This document shows, piece by piece, positions 34,983 through 43,596 of a stretch of 64,000 nt of DNA (positions are counted from its first letter, which is position 1; each line of letters opens with the position of its first letter). The DNA is taken from NCBI GenBank assembly GCA_030041545.1, contig JASHNQ010000033.1:61155-125154 (forward strand), read 5' to 3'. The notes below the pieces were generated by a model that saw only the letters and a list, made by a program, of their open reading frames with translations, ran no database searches and was not told the DNA's origin. Source of the stretch: a candidate division FCPU426 bacterium (GTDB taxonomy: Bacteria; Oederibacteriota; Muellerivitia; Muellerivitales; Muellerivitaceae). The position numbers were made by a program, and so were the translations under genes.

Positions 34983-35519
34983 TCAAAACCATTTCCAGGG
35001 TTGGAGGAGCTTCGTGATCCAATGGGACTTGGAGGGGGAGGAAGCCGCCGGACGGGATGCCTCAAAACCGCCGGACGCCGTGGCGGGGTTGTCTCCCGCG
35101 GAAACGGCCGCGGGCGATTTTTCCACATCGGGGGCCGAGGCGGCCTTGGACCCCATGGTTTTGCCGAAACCTTTTTGGACGGCCTGCTCCACGCTGGGAA
35201 AGGCCTTCAGGATCGTGTTGAACTGCAACAGGTCGTAGGCTTCCTGTACTTCCGGGCTCATGCCGGCCAGCACCAGGTCCCCTTTCTGGTTGCGGATCCT
35301 CTTGATCTCGCCCACGAAAAGGCCCCAACCCGCGCTGCTGATGTAATTGACGTCCTTGAGGTCGACCACCAGCTTGAACTTGTTCTCCCCCAGGACCGAC
35401 TGGAAGGTTTTATCGAACTCCGGCGCGGTATTGGTGTCGATGAACCCCTTCACGGAGAGCAGGGTAATGTCCTTGTGTTGGGGAAAGCTGGAGGCGGTTA
35501 CGGTGAGATTATTTTTCAT
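34983..35519 (-). CDS. STAS-domain anti-anti-sigma-like protein
   Basis: 178 residues. Residues 1-110 form a STAS domain: ITLLSVKGFIDTNTAPEFD, LVVDLKDVNYISSAGWGLFVGEIK, where SSAGW is the usual phosphorylated Ser segment. The C-terminal 65 residues are Ala/Pro/Ser-rich and end with HWITKLLQPWKWF, an aromatic amphipathic tail that could bind membrane or a partner. No cognate anti-sigma kinase is adjacent. The first gene of a two-gene operon with the TPR-GYF protein. Confidence 0.85.
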   Translation of the reverse strand: MKNNLTVTASSFPQHKDITLLSVKGFIDTNTAPEFDKTFQSVLGENKFKLVVDLKDVNYISSAGWGLFVGEIKRIRNQKGDLVLAGMSPEVQEAYDLLQFNTILKAFPSVEQAVQKGFGKTMGSKAASAPDVEKSPAAVSAGDNPATASGGFEASRPAASSPSKSHWITKLLQPWKWF

Positions 35520-35787
35520 GGGTCCACCAAATAGGGCAGCCGGATTTAAGATGGGATATTATTAACTTCTCCCCCCTTTCTTTCAAGGTCGCAATGGGCC
35601 CGGCTTCCGGGAGGGGGCCCCTGGGGGCCGAATAAAACCGCCGGGTGTCAACCATTTTATCGTATTTTGCCCTTAGGAAACCTCTTTTGGTAGGATTTTG
35701 GGGGAAATGAAGTCCTCAGGGGCCCCGGTCGCCTTGGGACCCTCATACGCCCAAAATCTGCCCTTTCGGAAGGAGCCCAAGAAACCC

Positions 35788-36369
35788 ATGACGGTCCGGC
35801 GGTTTTACCTGCTCCTATTCGCCTTTGTCCTCTTCCTGGGGTTTTTGGTCGGGGAGTATTTTTGCTGCGGCGTCTTCTACCGCCTGGTGCGGCCCTTGGA
35901 TTCGGTGGAGCTCGACGGACTTTGCGGGCTTTGCGCCCCCGTCCTTTGTTACGGGATCTTCCACGGCGCCTTGGCGGCCGCGCGCCGGGAAAAAATCCCG
36001 GTAGCGGTCATCGCCGGCTTCTTCCTTTTTTTCACCTTCCTCCTGGGGTTTTTCCTGCGGTTCAGCCTGCAGCTGGCCAACGGCGCCTTGGACCCTTCCG
36101 ACCCCGAAAACCACGTGGTCATCGTCACTTCCAAAAAAATTTCCTCCTGGGGCGGGAGCATCCTGGAGGGGATGAACCCCATGGCCCATTTGGTTTATTT
36201 CCGGGACTGGGAATTGGAGGGCAGGGATTGCGAAATGCTTACGCCCCAGGACTTTTATTACGCCGTGGACGTGGGAAGCCGGGTGGAGGTCACCTTGCGC
36301 GGCGGGCTCTTCCATTGGCCCTGGATGGAGGGCTGCCAGCTCCTGGCCACGCCCCCAAGGTCCCTGTGA
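35788..36369 (+). CDS. membrane protein of unknown function
   Basis: 193 residues from ATG 35788 (MTVRRFYLLLF); in-frame starts at 35707 and 35698 would add about 30 residues. Three hydrophobic segments are visible (LLLFAFVLFLGFLVGEYF; LCGLCAPVLCYGIFHGALAA; VAVIAGFFLFFTFLLGFFL) followed by an extracytoplasmic or cytoplasmic domain of about 95 residues (HVVIVTSKKISSWGGS). I recognise no family. Confidence 0.55.
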   Translation: MTVRRFYLLLFAFVLFLGFLVGEYFCCGVFYRLVRPLDSVELDGLCGLCAPVLCYGIFHGALAAARREKIPVAVIAGFFLFFTFLLGFFLRFSLQLANGALDPSDPENHVVIVTSKKISSWGGSILEGMNPMAHLVYFRDWELEGRDCEMLTPQDFYYAVDVGSRVEVTLRGGLFHWPWMEGCQLLATPPRSL

Positions 36370-36474
36370 GGGCGCGCTGTGGGCCCGCCGGGTTTATATT
36401 TATCCGGCGCCCGGCGCCTCCATCCGTTAAAATCGTCGGGTTATAAGGTCGGGAATATTGGGAAGCGGAGCCTT

Positions 36475-37032
36475 ATGTTCATCCTGAAGAAAAACGAAAG
36501 CCTGGACATCTCCAAGAAGCTGGTCCAAAACACCGGCCTGAAGGAAAGCCTGGACCTGCTGAAGGAAAAAAACCACGCCGGCGCGGTCGAACCCGCCGAA
36601 CTTTTGAGGCAGATCCTGGGCTTGAGCGCCTGCAACCTGGTGCGCACGATGAAGGAGAGCTTCATCGCCCGGGAGATCATGGGCGAGGACCAGCAGGATA
36701 TCATCGACGATTACGTGGTGGAGTCGCTTCGGCACCAAAGCCTGGTGGGGCTGAAGGACGGCGCCGAACGGATGGACTGGTGCCAGGAAATCCTCTCCGT
36801 GGCCGAAGGCCTGCAGGTTTTCTGGGACAAAACCGAGGACTCCAAGGGCCCGGGTCCCCGTTATTTCTGCGTGAAGGAAGTGCTCTCGCGGCTGGGCGAC
36901 TCCCTCAATTACGAGCTTCGGGACGCCTTTTTCGAGTTCACCTACCTCCAGCACAAGTATTTCATCGATTTCTTCCGGGCGCTCCTGAAGCCTCCACCCG
37001 ATCCGGCGCCGGGGGCCGCGGAACAGGCCTGA
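36475..37032 (+). CDS. helical hypothetical protein
   Basis: 185 residues from ATG 36475 (MFILKKNESLD) with GGAG five nt upstream; upstream in-frame sequence is not protein-like. Predominantly helical, with charged segments (DIIDDYVVESLRHQSLVGLK; LNYELRDAFFEFTYLQHKY). No known domain recognised and no signal peptide. Confidence 0.6.
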   Translation: MFILKKNESLDISKKLVQNTGLKESLDLLKEKNHAGAVEPAELLRQILGLSACNLVRTMKESFIAREIMGEDQQDIIDDYVVESLRHQSLVGLKDGAERMDWCQEILSVAEGLQVFWDKTEDSKGPGPRYFCVKEVLSRLGDSLNYELRDAFFEFTYLQHKYFIDFFRALLKPPPDPAPGAAEQA

Positions 37033-37036
37033 AAGC

Positions 37037-37066
37037 CGACATCGGCATGGTGACCTTGGTGGTTAA
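37037..37066. repeat. partial copy of the GCCGAC / GGTGACCTTGGTGG repeat
   Basis: GCCGACATCGGC followed by ATGGTGACCTTGGTGG. Matches the right half of 13270-13342. Confidence 0.55.
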
Positions 37067-37121
37067 AAAGGTTTTTAAATTAAGCCTTTGGTTTTCCTAA
37101 AAATAACCCAGGAGGCGGGAC

Positions 37122-37493
37122 ATGGCGGACGCGGCGGACATCAAGTGGCTTCCCGAACCCGAAGAGAAGGACTACCCGGCGGCCCAATCCTACCTGGGCC
37201 TCTTGCATTCGGAAACCGAGACCATCGGCCTGGTCAAGAGGCTCCGGGACGCCCGCCTGTCGCAGTTCAAGGCCAAGGACATCTTCCGCGCCTCGGGGCT
37301 TTCGCTCTTGGGGGTCAGCAATTCCCACGTGGACAAGGACCGCCAGAAGATCAAGGACGGCAAGGCCCTCTCGCCCCTCCTGCTGGTGCGGGACCCCCAG
37401 AACGGCAAGGTGGTGATCGCCGACGGCTACCACCGCCTCTGCGCGGTATATTCGGTGAACGAGGACGCCCTTATCCCCTGCAAGATCGTCTAG
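37122..37493 (+). CDS. small ParB/sulfiredoxin-fold protein
   Basis: 123 residues with a single ParB-like N-terminal fold. The ALSPLLLVRDPQNGKVVIADGYHRLCAV segment corresponds to the P-loop-like ParB/Srx motif (GxHR). AGGAGG lies eight nt before the ATG. No HTH or ParA partner is present, so it is more likely a free-standing nucleotide-binding or nuclease-like protein than a partition protein. Confidence 0.65.
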   Translation: MADAADIKWLPEPEEKDYPAAQSYLGLLHSETETIGLVKRLRDARLSQFKAKDIFRASGLSLLGVSNSHVDKDRQKIKDGKALSPLLLVRDPQNGKVVIADGYHRLCAVYSVNEDALIPCKIV

Positions 37494-37567
37494 CCGGTCC
37501 GCCGCCGCCATCTCCCCGGTTGTTCCCGCCCTTAATTAAAAACGCGTTCAATATCGAATTCCTGTTT

Positions 37568-38956
37568 TCAGTCCTTATACTCCGCGTATTGGGCCTGGAT
37601 CTCGCCCTGGCAGGAAACCCCCGTGAGGATGTAGTTGAGCACGTAGCGGTGCCGTTCGTCACCCCAGAGGTCCTTCTTGACGTTGGCCTCTTCCGTCGAT
37701 TCCGGGTCATATTCCACGATCAGCTTGTCCGCGGAAATGGCCTTCCCGTCCAGCGCCACCGACCAGGTGAGGGTCCAAAACAGGGTCTTGTGCTTTTTCA
37801 CGCCTTTCCCGGCGGGCACCGGGTTGCCCGGGGAGGGCGAGAGGGTCAGCGACAGGTCCGCCTTGTGGTCGTGCCGGCCGCCGTTGTTGTCATAGGTGGC
37901 GTAATCGGTCGTGTTGGCGTTGGTCTGGTCGTTCTTGTGGCGGGGCTCGTAGGCGGCGTTCACCTCCACCCCCGGCAGGCCCTCATACTCGAACTGGGGC
38001 CGAAGGATGTTGCCCCCCCGCTTGACCGTGATGGGCGCGTAATAGCGCGTGACATAGCTCACGTCGTAATAGATCAGGTGTCGGCCGGGCTTAATGGGCG
38101 TGAGGCATTCGCGCAGGTGGTCGCCCGGCTCCCCCTCGAACTGCAGCCGGGCCTTGTGGTCCAGCATCACGTCCGTGGTGTCGGTGCGGACGCCCAGGTC
38201 CTCGAAGGTGACCGTGGTGCGGCCGAAGGCCAGGAAGGCCAGCGCGGCCAGGGCCCCGGCCAGGACCAGGCCGGCTGCGGGCAGCAAGCGGGGCAGCCGC
38301 GTCTCCTTGCGGGCGTCCTGGGGCGCCTGGGGCTTGGCCGCTCCCGGCCGGTAGGCCTCGAAGATTTCCAGGGGCTCGTCGATGCCCTTGACCTTGTAGC
38401 GCCCGTGGGAAACCCAGGCCACCTCCCCCTGCCGCCCGGCCATCCAACCCCTGGCCGAGTCGAAGACGCTGTAAGTGAGGTAGACATGGCCGCCCGCGGC
38501 CAGGCCCTCCACCCGCGAGGCCCGGTTCACGTGCCGTCCGAAGACGTCCAGGCTCATCTTGTCTTCCACCGTCACCTGGCCCATGTGCAGGCCGATGCGC
38601 ACTAAAAGGGGCGGCTGGCCCGGGTGTTGGGCGTTGTATTTCCCCAGCGCGTCCTGGATTTCCAGGGCCCTTGCCGCCGCCGCCGAGGGCTCGGCGAAGA
38701 CCGCCATGACCGCGTCCCCGATATGCTTGATCACCCGCCCGGCGCCGTCGCGCTCGATGATGGGCGCCAGGATCGAGTCGTGGGCGCGCCGCATCTCGTT
38801 GGAAAAGGCGTCGCCCCTTTCCTCGGTCAGCCGCGTGAAGCCCTGGATGTCCGTGAACATGATGGTCAGGACCGAGGTGTTCCGGCTCTGCCGGTACTGG
38901 TCCACCAGGGATAGTTCGCTGGGGTCAATGGGCAGGTTGGGCGGGATTTCGGTCAT
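37568..38956 (-). CDS. membrane-anchored class III adenylate/guanylate cyclase
   Basis: 462 residues. The N-terminal catalytic domain is complete: metal-binding Asp in LTIMFTDIQGFTRL and IGDAVMAVFAEP, and the transition-state Asn/Arg in GRHVNRASRVE. One membrane segment follows (LLPAAGLVLAGALAALAFLAF) and then a 220-residue beta-rich domain (FEDLGVRTDTTDVMLDHKARL), presumably periplasmic. ATG 38956 is preferred over a TTG three codons upstream. Unlike the cyclase-like part of the STAND protein at 26976, this one should be active. Confidence 0.88.
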   Translation of the reverse strand: MTEIPPNLPIDPSELSLVDQYRQSRNTSVLTIMFTDIQGFTRLTEERGDAFSNEMRRAHDSILAPIIERDGAGRVIKHIGDAVMAVFAEPSAAAARALEIQDALGKYNAQHPGQPPLLVRIGLHMGQVTVEDKMSLDVFGRHVNRASRVEGLAAGGHVYLTYSVFDSARGWMAGRQGEVAWVSHGRYKVKGIDEPLEIFEAYRPGAAKPQAPQDARKETRLPRLLPAAGLVLAGALAALAFLAFGRTTVTFEDLGVRTDTTDVMLDHKARLQFEGEPGDHLRECLTPIKPGRHLIYYDVSYVTRYYAPITVKRGGNILRPQFEYEGLPGVEVNAAYEPRHKNDQTNANTTDYATYDNNGGRHDHKADLSLTLSPSPGNPVPAGKGVKKHKTLFWTLTWSVALDGKAISADKLIVEYDPESTEEANVKKDLWGDERHRYVLNYILTGVSCQGEIQAQYAEYKD

Positions 38957-39009
38957 GGGCCCCAATCATCTCACGGGGCCGGGACCCAAGCCAAATTAAA
39001 TCCGGGTTC

Positions 39010-39143
39010 GGTAGTGACTCCTTTTGGCGGGACATCTTCCCTTTTCCCCGCTGAAAGAGGGGCCGTGGTTTTGAGGGTCCACAGGGGTTTTTCCCTGTGA
39101 AAGCTTTTTCAAAGTGGGGGATTATTCAAACTGAGTCACTACC
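39010..39143. repeat. 134-bp element, GGTAGTGACTC family copy 2
   Basis: GGTAGTGACTC at 39010-39020 and GAGTCACTACC at 39133-39143 are exact inverted ends. The central hairpin is CACAGGG...CCCTGTG (39080-39099). It occupies most of the spacer between the divergent cyclase and response-regulator genes. Confidence 0.8.
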
Positions 39144-39283
39144 CCGTGTTCTGCCCGCGTAAAAACGGAAGGAACGCCTTGTCCAATGGCCCGGTTCTTT
39201 TTTATACTTCCCCTGCCGGGAAAGCCGGGGGTATCTCCCCGCCGCCGGCCCTGGAAAAACAACCGTCCCAAAGGGGCTCCGAC

Positions 39284-39700
39284 ATGACCTCCAAAACCAT
39301 CCTCCTGGTGGAAGACGACGCCCAGCTGAGGGCCTTGGTGAAAAAGTCGCTGGAATTGGGCGGCTACACCGTGATCGAGGCGGAGGATTCCACCGTGGCC
39401 AACGCCCGGGCCCGCATGCGCGGGGGCATCATCGACATGATCCTGGCCGACATCAACCTGCCCGGCCTCACCGGGGGCGAGTACGCGGACTTCCTGAAGA
39501 CCATCAACCCCAACCTGAGGATCCTTTACATGTCCGGGGCGCCGGTGGAGGACAAGGAGGTCCTCCAGCACCTGCGCTGGAAGAAGGCCTCCTTCATCGC
39601 CAAACCCTTCACCCTGGAGGCCCTGGACCTGGCCGTGAAGCGGGCGCTGGGGCAATTGCCGGCCGAACCCCCGGAAAAGGACGGCGCCACCGGGGATTGA
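39284..39700 (+). CDS. single-domain response regulator
   Basis: 138 residues from ATG 39284. Receiver-domain landmarks: ILLVEDDAQLRALVKK, phosphoacceptor Asp in MILADINLPGLTGGEY, Ser in LYMSGAPVED, Lys in FIAKPFTLEAL. No output domain. An in-frame upstream extension is not protein-like. It lies divergent to the cyclase gene. Confidence 0.88.
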   Translation: MTSKTILLVEDDAQLRALVKKSLELGGYTVIEAEDSTVANARARMRGGIIDMILADINLPGLTGGEYADFLKTINPNLRILYMSGAPVEDKEVLQHLRWKKASFIAKPFTLEALDLAVKRALGQLPAEPPEKDGATGD

Positions 39701-39749
39701 CCCAAGGCCGGCGGGAAGGGGGAAACCTCCCTTGCCCTGAAATAAAAAA

Positions 39750-39772
39750 GGCCCCTGGGTTTTCCAGGGGCC
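39750..39772. terminator. terminator between convergent genes
   Basis: GGCCCCTGG / CCAGGGGCC with a GTTTT loop, preceded by AAAAAA. Confidence 0.8.
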
Positions 39773-39810
39773 CTTGGTGAAGGGTCGGGAAATTTCCCCG
39801 CCCAACGGCC

Positions 39811-40035
39811 TTATTGGGCGGCCGGTGTGCTCGAATCCGAAGCTGGGGTCGCCACCGGGGTGGCCGCCGCCTTCGGTTTCTTCTTGTGCTTATGCTTCTT
39901 CACGGGCGTGGCTTCCGGCGTCGGCGCCATGGCCGCCGCGGGGCTGGCCACGGGCGTTGCGTCATCCGCCCAAACTTCGGCGGTTGCCGTTCCCAAGAGC
40001 AGGGCCGCCATCAGTGTGACAATCGATTTTTTCAT
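39811..40035 (-). CDS. small secreted Ala/Pro/Lys-rich protein
   Basis: 74 residues. A signal peptide (MKKSIVTLMAALLLGTATAEVWA) is followed by a low-complexity mature chain with a Lys/His block (KKHKHKKKPKAA) between Ala/Thr/Pro stretches. The ATG at 40035 has GCGAGGAC upstream. No family; perhaps a cell-envelope or nucleic-acid-binding small protein. Confidence 0.55.
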   Translation of the reverse strand: MKKSIVTLMAALLLGTATAEVWADDATPVASPAAAMAPTPEATPVKKHKHKKKPKAAATPVATPASDSSTPAAQ

Positions 40036-40808
40036 AAAAAGTCCTCGCTTTAAATTTATTAAGGGCCCAACCGCGCCCCGCACTTGAGACGTTGGGGCTT
40101 CCGTGAAAGTTCCAGCGGGGAAATTTCCTCCACCCCGCCGTACCGCTTCCCTCGCCCCTACAAGGGGGTCTTAAAATTTTGCCGTTTCGACAAATCTGTT
40201 TCGTCCTCCATCCCGGCGCCCTTGTATCCTTAAACCGGGAATTCCAGGTTTTCCGTGAAATGTCCGTTCTTTTTGCCGGGAGGAGCGGAATTTTTCCGTT
40301 TTTCGCCGGTTTTATCAAATGGGATTCCCCTGAAATCCTTTTCTGTTTTTCTTCCCGGAGTTGGTACGGCCTATGCTTTATACCTCTTCAACCTCCTCCA
40401 AAGCCGTCCCTTTTGGCCCGGGTCCTCCCAAGACGGACCCGGGCCCCGGAAGGAATCAAAGGGCGGCTTGGAATCAGGAGGGGCGCGGATAAAACGCTGG
40501 CAACTCAGGTTAAAAATTTTAATCTTGGAATATGGTTGGTCCACGCGTGCATCCGCCCCCGTCCCGATTCCAGGTCCGGTGGAAATTTCAACGGAGGTCC
40601 AGGCGGTGAAAATGAGGAAAACCCTTTTGATGAACATGCGCCGTGAAAAGTTCAGCCCATGATCCTCATGTTATGGCTGTTCCGGGATTGGATCAGTGAA
40701 AAACTATTCAAGCTGAAATATAGAAAATAATAACCCGAACCCTATTTTCGTGCGGAATGTTTATTTGGGATGGGGCCAAGAACGTGGCCTCTTTTTGTTT
40801 TTTTCCTC
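40036..40808. other. 773-bp spacer without a convincing gene
   Basis: No open frame here has family features or a good ribosome site. Near the right end GGCCAAGAACGTGGCC is followed by TCTTTTTGTTTTTTT (about 40775-40802), a terminator on the plus strand, although no plus-strand gene is seen before it. A small RNA upstream of it is possible but unsupported otherwise. Confidence 0.45.
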
Positions 40809-41210
40809 TCATTCCCCCGCCAGGCTCATCCCCGCCGACTTAAAATGCCGGTCAAAATTGAAAATATCCCCGATTCCAAGCCTGTCGGCGATGGCGACGG
40901 CGTCAAAGTAACTCCAATCCTTCGCCCGGCTGGTTTGCTGGAGTAGGGCGTAAGCGGCCCATTCATCCTCAAGCGTCGCCCGCTCGATTTCATACTCTTG
41001 CAGGGCCGAGTTCAAGAAATCCCGGGCTGCCCGCGGCCCTAACCGCTCGTTGAGGATGGTATGGGTTTCAGCCAGGAGAAAATTGGGGAGGATCAAAACA
41101 ACTTTCCGCGCGATCAGGCTTTGGCTGATGGCGGCGGCTTTGCGGTGGTGGTCGTCGTCCGCGTCCCAAAGCGCGTAAATGGCGCTCGTGTCCAACAAAA
41201 CCTTATCCAT
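40809..41210 (-). CDS. vapC: PIN-domain toxin (VapC-like)
   Basis: 133 residues. PIN acidic residues are in KVLLDTSAIYALWDADDDHH, the Glu of LLAETHTIL, and WSYFDAVAIADRLG, FNFDRHF. The start overlaps the end of the antitoxin gene by 8 nt. Confidence 0.88.
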   Translation of the reverse strand: MDKVLLDTSAIYALWDADDDHHRKAAAISQSLIARKVVLILPNFLLAETHTILNERLGPRAARDFLNSALQEYEIERATLEDEWAAYALLQQTSRAKDWSYFDAVAIADRLGIGDIFNFDRHFKSAGMSLAGE

Positions 41211-41454
41211 GGACTTGTTTCGCCAAAATCCCGTCCAAGTCCGTTTTGCCCGAGTGGAATTTTCCGATGAGGTCCTTCGTGTGTTTGCCGGTGTAAATCC
41301 GGGGAGTGTTTTTCCCCGTGGAACGAAGCGCCTCGCGGATCAGCTCCCGGGCCTCCAAGCTGACGGACAGGCCGTTCTTCTTGGCCAGGCCCCTCACGTT
41401 CTCGAACAGCGGGCGTTCCAAAACGACATGGATTCTCGGGTTTTTTGTCGGCAT
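41203..41454 (-). CDS. vapB: ribbon-helix-helix-type antitoxin of the VapC
   Basis: 83 residues. RIHVVLERPLFENVRGLAKK and LSVSLEARELIREAL form a likely RHH DNA-binding fold, followed by a C-terminal neutralising segment. GAGGAAGG lies just before the ATG. First gene of the pair. Confidence 0.8.
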   Translation of the reverse strand: MPTKNPRIHVVLERPLFENVRGLAKKNGLSVSLEARELIREALRSTGKNTPRIYTGKHTKDLIGKFHSGKTDLDGILAKQVHG

Positions 41455-41541
41455 GCCTTCCTCTTCAAGCGCCCAGGATGGGGCGAAAGCCTAAACTATA
41501 TCGAGGGACCGGGTCCCCTTGTTCCCTCTCGTTTAACCCGG

Positions 41542-43089
41542 CTAGAAGCGGACCCCCGCGTAAACCGGCAGGAAGAAAGTGGGGCTGTCGTCCGACAGGT
41601 TCCCCTTGACTTGGGTGGAACTGCCGTTGGTGGTCTCCGTAATCACGTCGGAATTGTTTTGGGACGTGAATAGGATATCCAAGCGCCCCTGGAGGAACAA
41701 ATCCGCCTTGGGGCTTACTTGAACCTTGAGTCCCATCCCCGGGCACAGCAGGAAATCCGTTTCATTCACCGAGGCATCGACGGTCTGGGTGTTGATGGTG
41801 GCGGTAACGCCGGCGGAATTGAAGGCCAGCCCCCCTCCCACGAACATATAAGGAGCCACCTTTGAGTTTTCGACGGGAATGGAATATTGGACTAAGGCCG
41901 CGACCGGAATGTAATTCCAGGCTCCGGAGAAGCTGACCCCCGAGGGTAGGGGAACCCCGTAGGTTTGCTGGAAGGTCTTGTTGATATAGCTGGTATTGAC
42001 CGGCATGGCCTGGGTGGAGACCCCCAACCCCACGCTCCAATTCCGGTCCAAGGGGAGTTTGAAGTCCAAGCCGTACCCGAAACCCGGAACGTACTCCGAG
42101 GCCGTCTTGTTGCTGAGGGGAAAATCCGCCAAGACTTGAAAGCCCAAACCCACTTCCCCCTCCGCGGCGCCCGTTTCCGGGGTGGAGGCGGCCGCTACCG
42201 GCGCGGACGGGGAAGCGCCCTGGCCGGGCGCCGCCGTGGCCGGGGCGGCCTCCACGATCTCACCGGCGACGGGGTTGTTCGGCTCTCCGGGGCCGGGGCC
42301 CGCCCCAATCATTTGGTCGTAACGGGTCACGGCTTGGTACCGGTTTTGCCCCGCTCCGTCCTCCAGGAAAAAGGCGGCCAGGACCATCCCCGCCCCCGCC
42401 CCGCCCATAATCCAGCTGGGCGTCAGGTCGGGCGGGTTATTCGAAACGATGGCCCCCCCGCCCGGGAAATAACCATTGGTGACCGGGGCCCCCTTCGCCG
42501 CCACGGCATAAATAATCCCGCCCAAAACGGAGAGTCCTCCAACAACATCAAGGACAGTTCCCGCCGTCTGCTGAACCATGGCGGAATCGATCAACTGGTT
42601 CGTGGGGGGGTCGTTCAGTCGGGAAACGATGGCCTTGATTTGCGGGTCGCCTTCCAGGGGCTCGCCTTCGTAAACATATCTTGAGGTCAGCTTTTTTCCA
42701 TGGTTATCCGAGAAGGTGCCGATGGGTTCGAGTTTTCCAGGCGAGGAGGCGGTGGCTTGGGCGGCGGGGGCTGCCGCCGCCGAAAGCATGTCCACCATGG
42801 ACTTGACCGTGGGGTTGTTGGGGTTCAGTTGCAGGCTTGTTTGGTAGGCTTGGAGCGCCACGGCCTTGTTCCCCTCCTGGAAGAGGGAGCACCCCAGGCC
42901 TTGGTAAGCTTGCCAGGAATGCGGGTCTTCTTGGATGACCTTTTGGAACCCGATCGCGGCTTGGCCATATTGGCCCTGCCGGTAATTCTCGAGGGCGGCT
43001 TGGTAATCGTCGGTTTCAGCGGCGTGGGTCAGGGCGGTCAGGGCCCAAACCGACATACAAAACAATGTTCGGGATATCAAGGGCTTCAT
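41542..43089 (-). CDS. TPR plus outer-membrane beta-barrel protein
   Basis: 515 residues. Signal peptide (LISRTLFCMSVWALTALTHA), then about two TPR units (ALENYRQGQYGQAAIGFQKV; GNKAVALQAYQTSLQLNPNNPTVK), a middle region with two hydrophobic stretches, an Ala/Pro linker, and a C-terminal barrel (EVGLGFQVLADFPLSN onward) closing with VYAGVRF, an aromatic C-terminus as in outer-membrane proteins. Paralogous to the proteins at 1-819 and 49130-50005. GAGGAATCC precedes the ATG. Confidence 0.75.
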   Translation of the reverse strand: MKPLISRTLFCMSVWALTALTHAAETDDYQAALENYRQGQYGQAAIGFQKVIQEDPHSWQAYQGLGCSLFQEGNKAVALQAYQTSLQLNPNNPTVKSMVDMLSAAAAPAAQATASSPGKLEPIGTFSDNHGKKLTSRYVYEGEPLEGDPQIKAIVSRLNDPPTNQLIDSAMVQQTAGTVLDVVGGLSVLGGIIYAVAAKGAPVTNGYFPGGGAIVSNNPPDLTPSWIMGGAGAGMVLAAFFLEDGAGQNRYQAVTRYDQMIGAGPGPGEPNNPVAGEIVEAAPATAAPGQGASPSAPVAAASTPETGAAEGEVGLGFQVLADFPLSNKTASEYVPGFGYGLDFKLPLDRNWSVGLGVSTQAMPVNTSYINKTFQQTYGVPLPSGVSFSGAWNYIPVAALVQYSIPVENSKVAPYMFVGGGLAFNSAGVTATINTQTVDASVNETDFLLCPGMGLKVQVSPKADLFLQGRLDILFTSQNNSDVITETTNGSSTQVKGNLSDDSPTFFLPVYAGVRF

Positions 43090-43187
43090 AGGATTCCTCG
43101 AAATGGAAGATATCCAAATAAAAGCTAAAAGCCGGAACGGACAATAGTAAACGGCATCTTTTTAAAATTGTAAAGCGGAGGATGCCG

Positions 43188-43347
43188 GGTAGTGACTCAG
43201 TTTGAAATCGGGAAACCAAACGCCACCCCTCACCCTACCCTCTCCCGCAAGGGGCGAGGGTTTTTGCGGGTTTCCCCCCCCTCTCCCTTGAGGGGAGAGG
43301 GTCGGGGTGAGGGTGCAGTAGATTTCCCATCAAACTGATGCACTACC
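43188..43347. repeat. 160-bp element, GGTAGTG family copy 3
   Basis: Left end GGTAGTGACTCAGTTTGA, right end TCAAACTGATGCACTACC: inverted with two mismatches. Two REP-like palindromes lie inside (CCCTCTCCCGCAAGGGG; CCCTCTCCCTTGAGGGG). The rest of the 507-bp spacer 43090-43596 shows nothing else recognisable. Confidence 0.75.
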
Positions 43348-43596
43348 GGATGCGGCGCCGGGCCTTGGGATTAAGGCGCCCGCGACGGAACCCCATTTTC
43401 GGGAATCAAATAAAAGAACCCTCCACGGCGGGGAGTGAGGGAGGAGTCGCTGATAATTTTTTAAGGGAAACGAGTTCCACCTGGACATCCCAAAGCCCTG
43501 GCCCCTGTGAAATCCGGGCAAGGGCCCGCCTTCGGGGGTAATATTCTTTCGTCCAATCTCTGGGCAAGGCTCGACGGTCCTTGGAAGGAAGGGACA

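Noticed and set aside
37122-37493. Chromosome-partition ParB
   Set aside because: Only the N-terminal fold is present, with no HTH, no ParA and no parS-like sites nearby.
43188-43347. CRISPR-like array from repeated CCCTCTCCC palindromes
   Set aside because: Only two units, variable spacing and inverted ends; this is a repeat element, and no cas gene is present.
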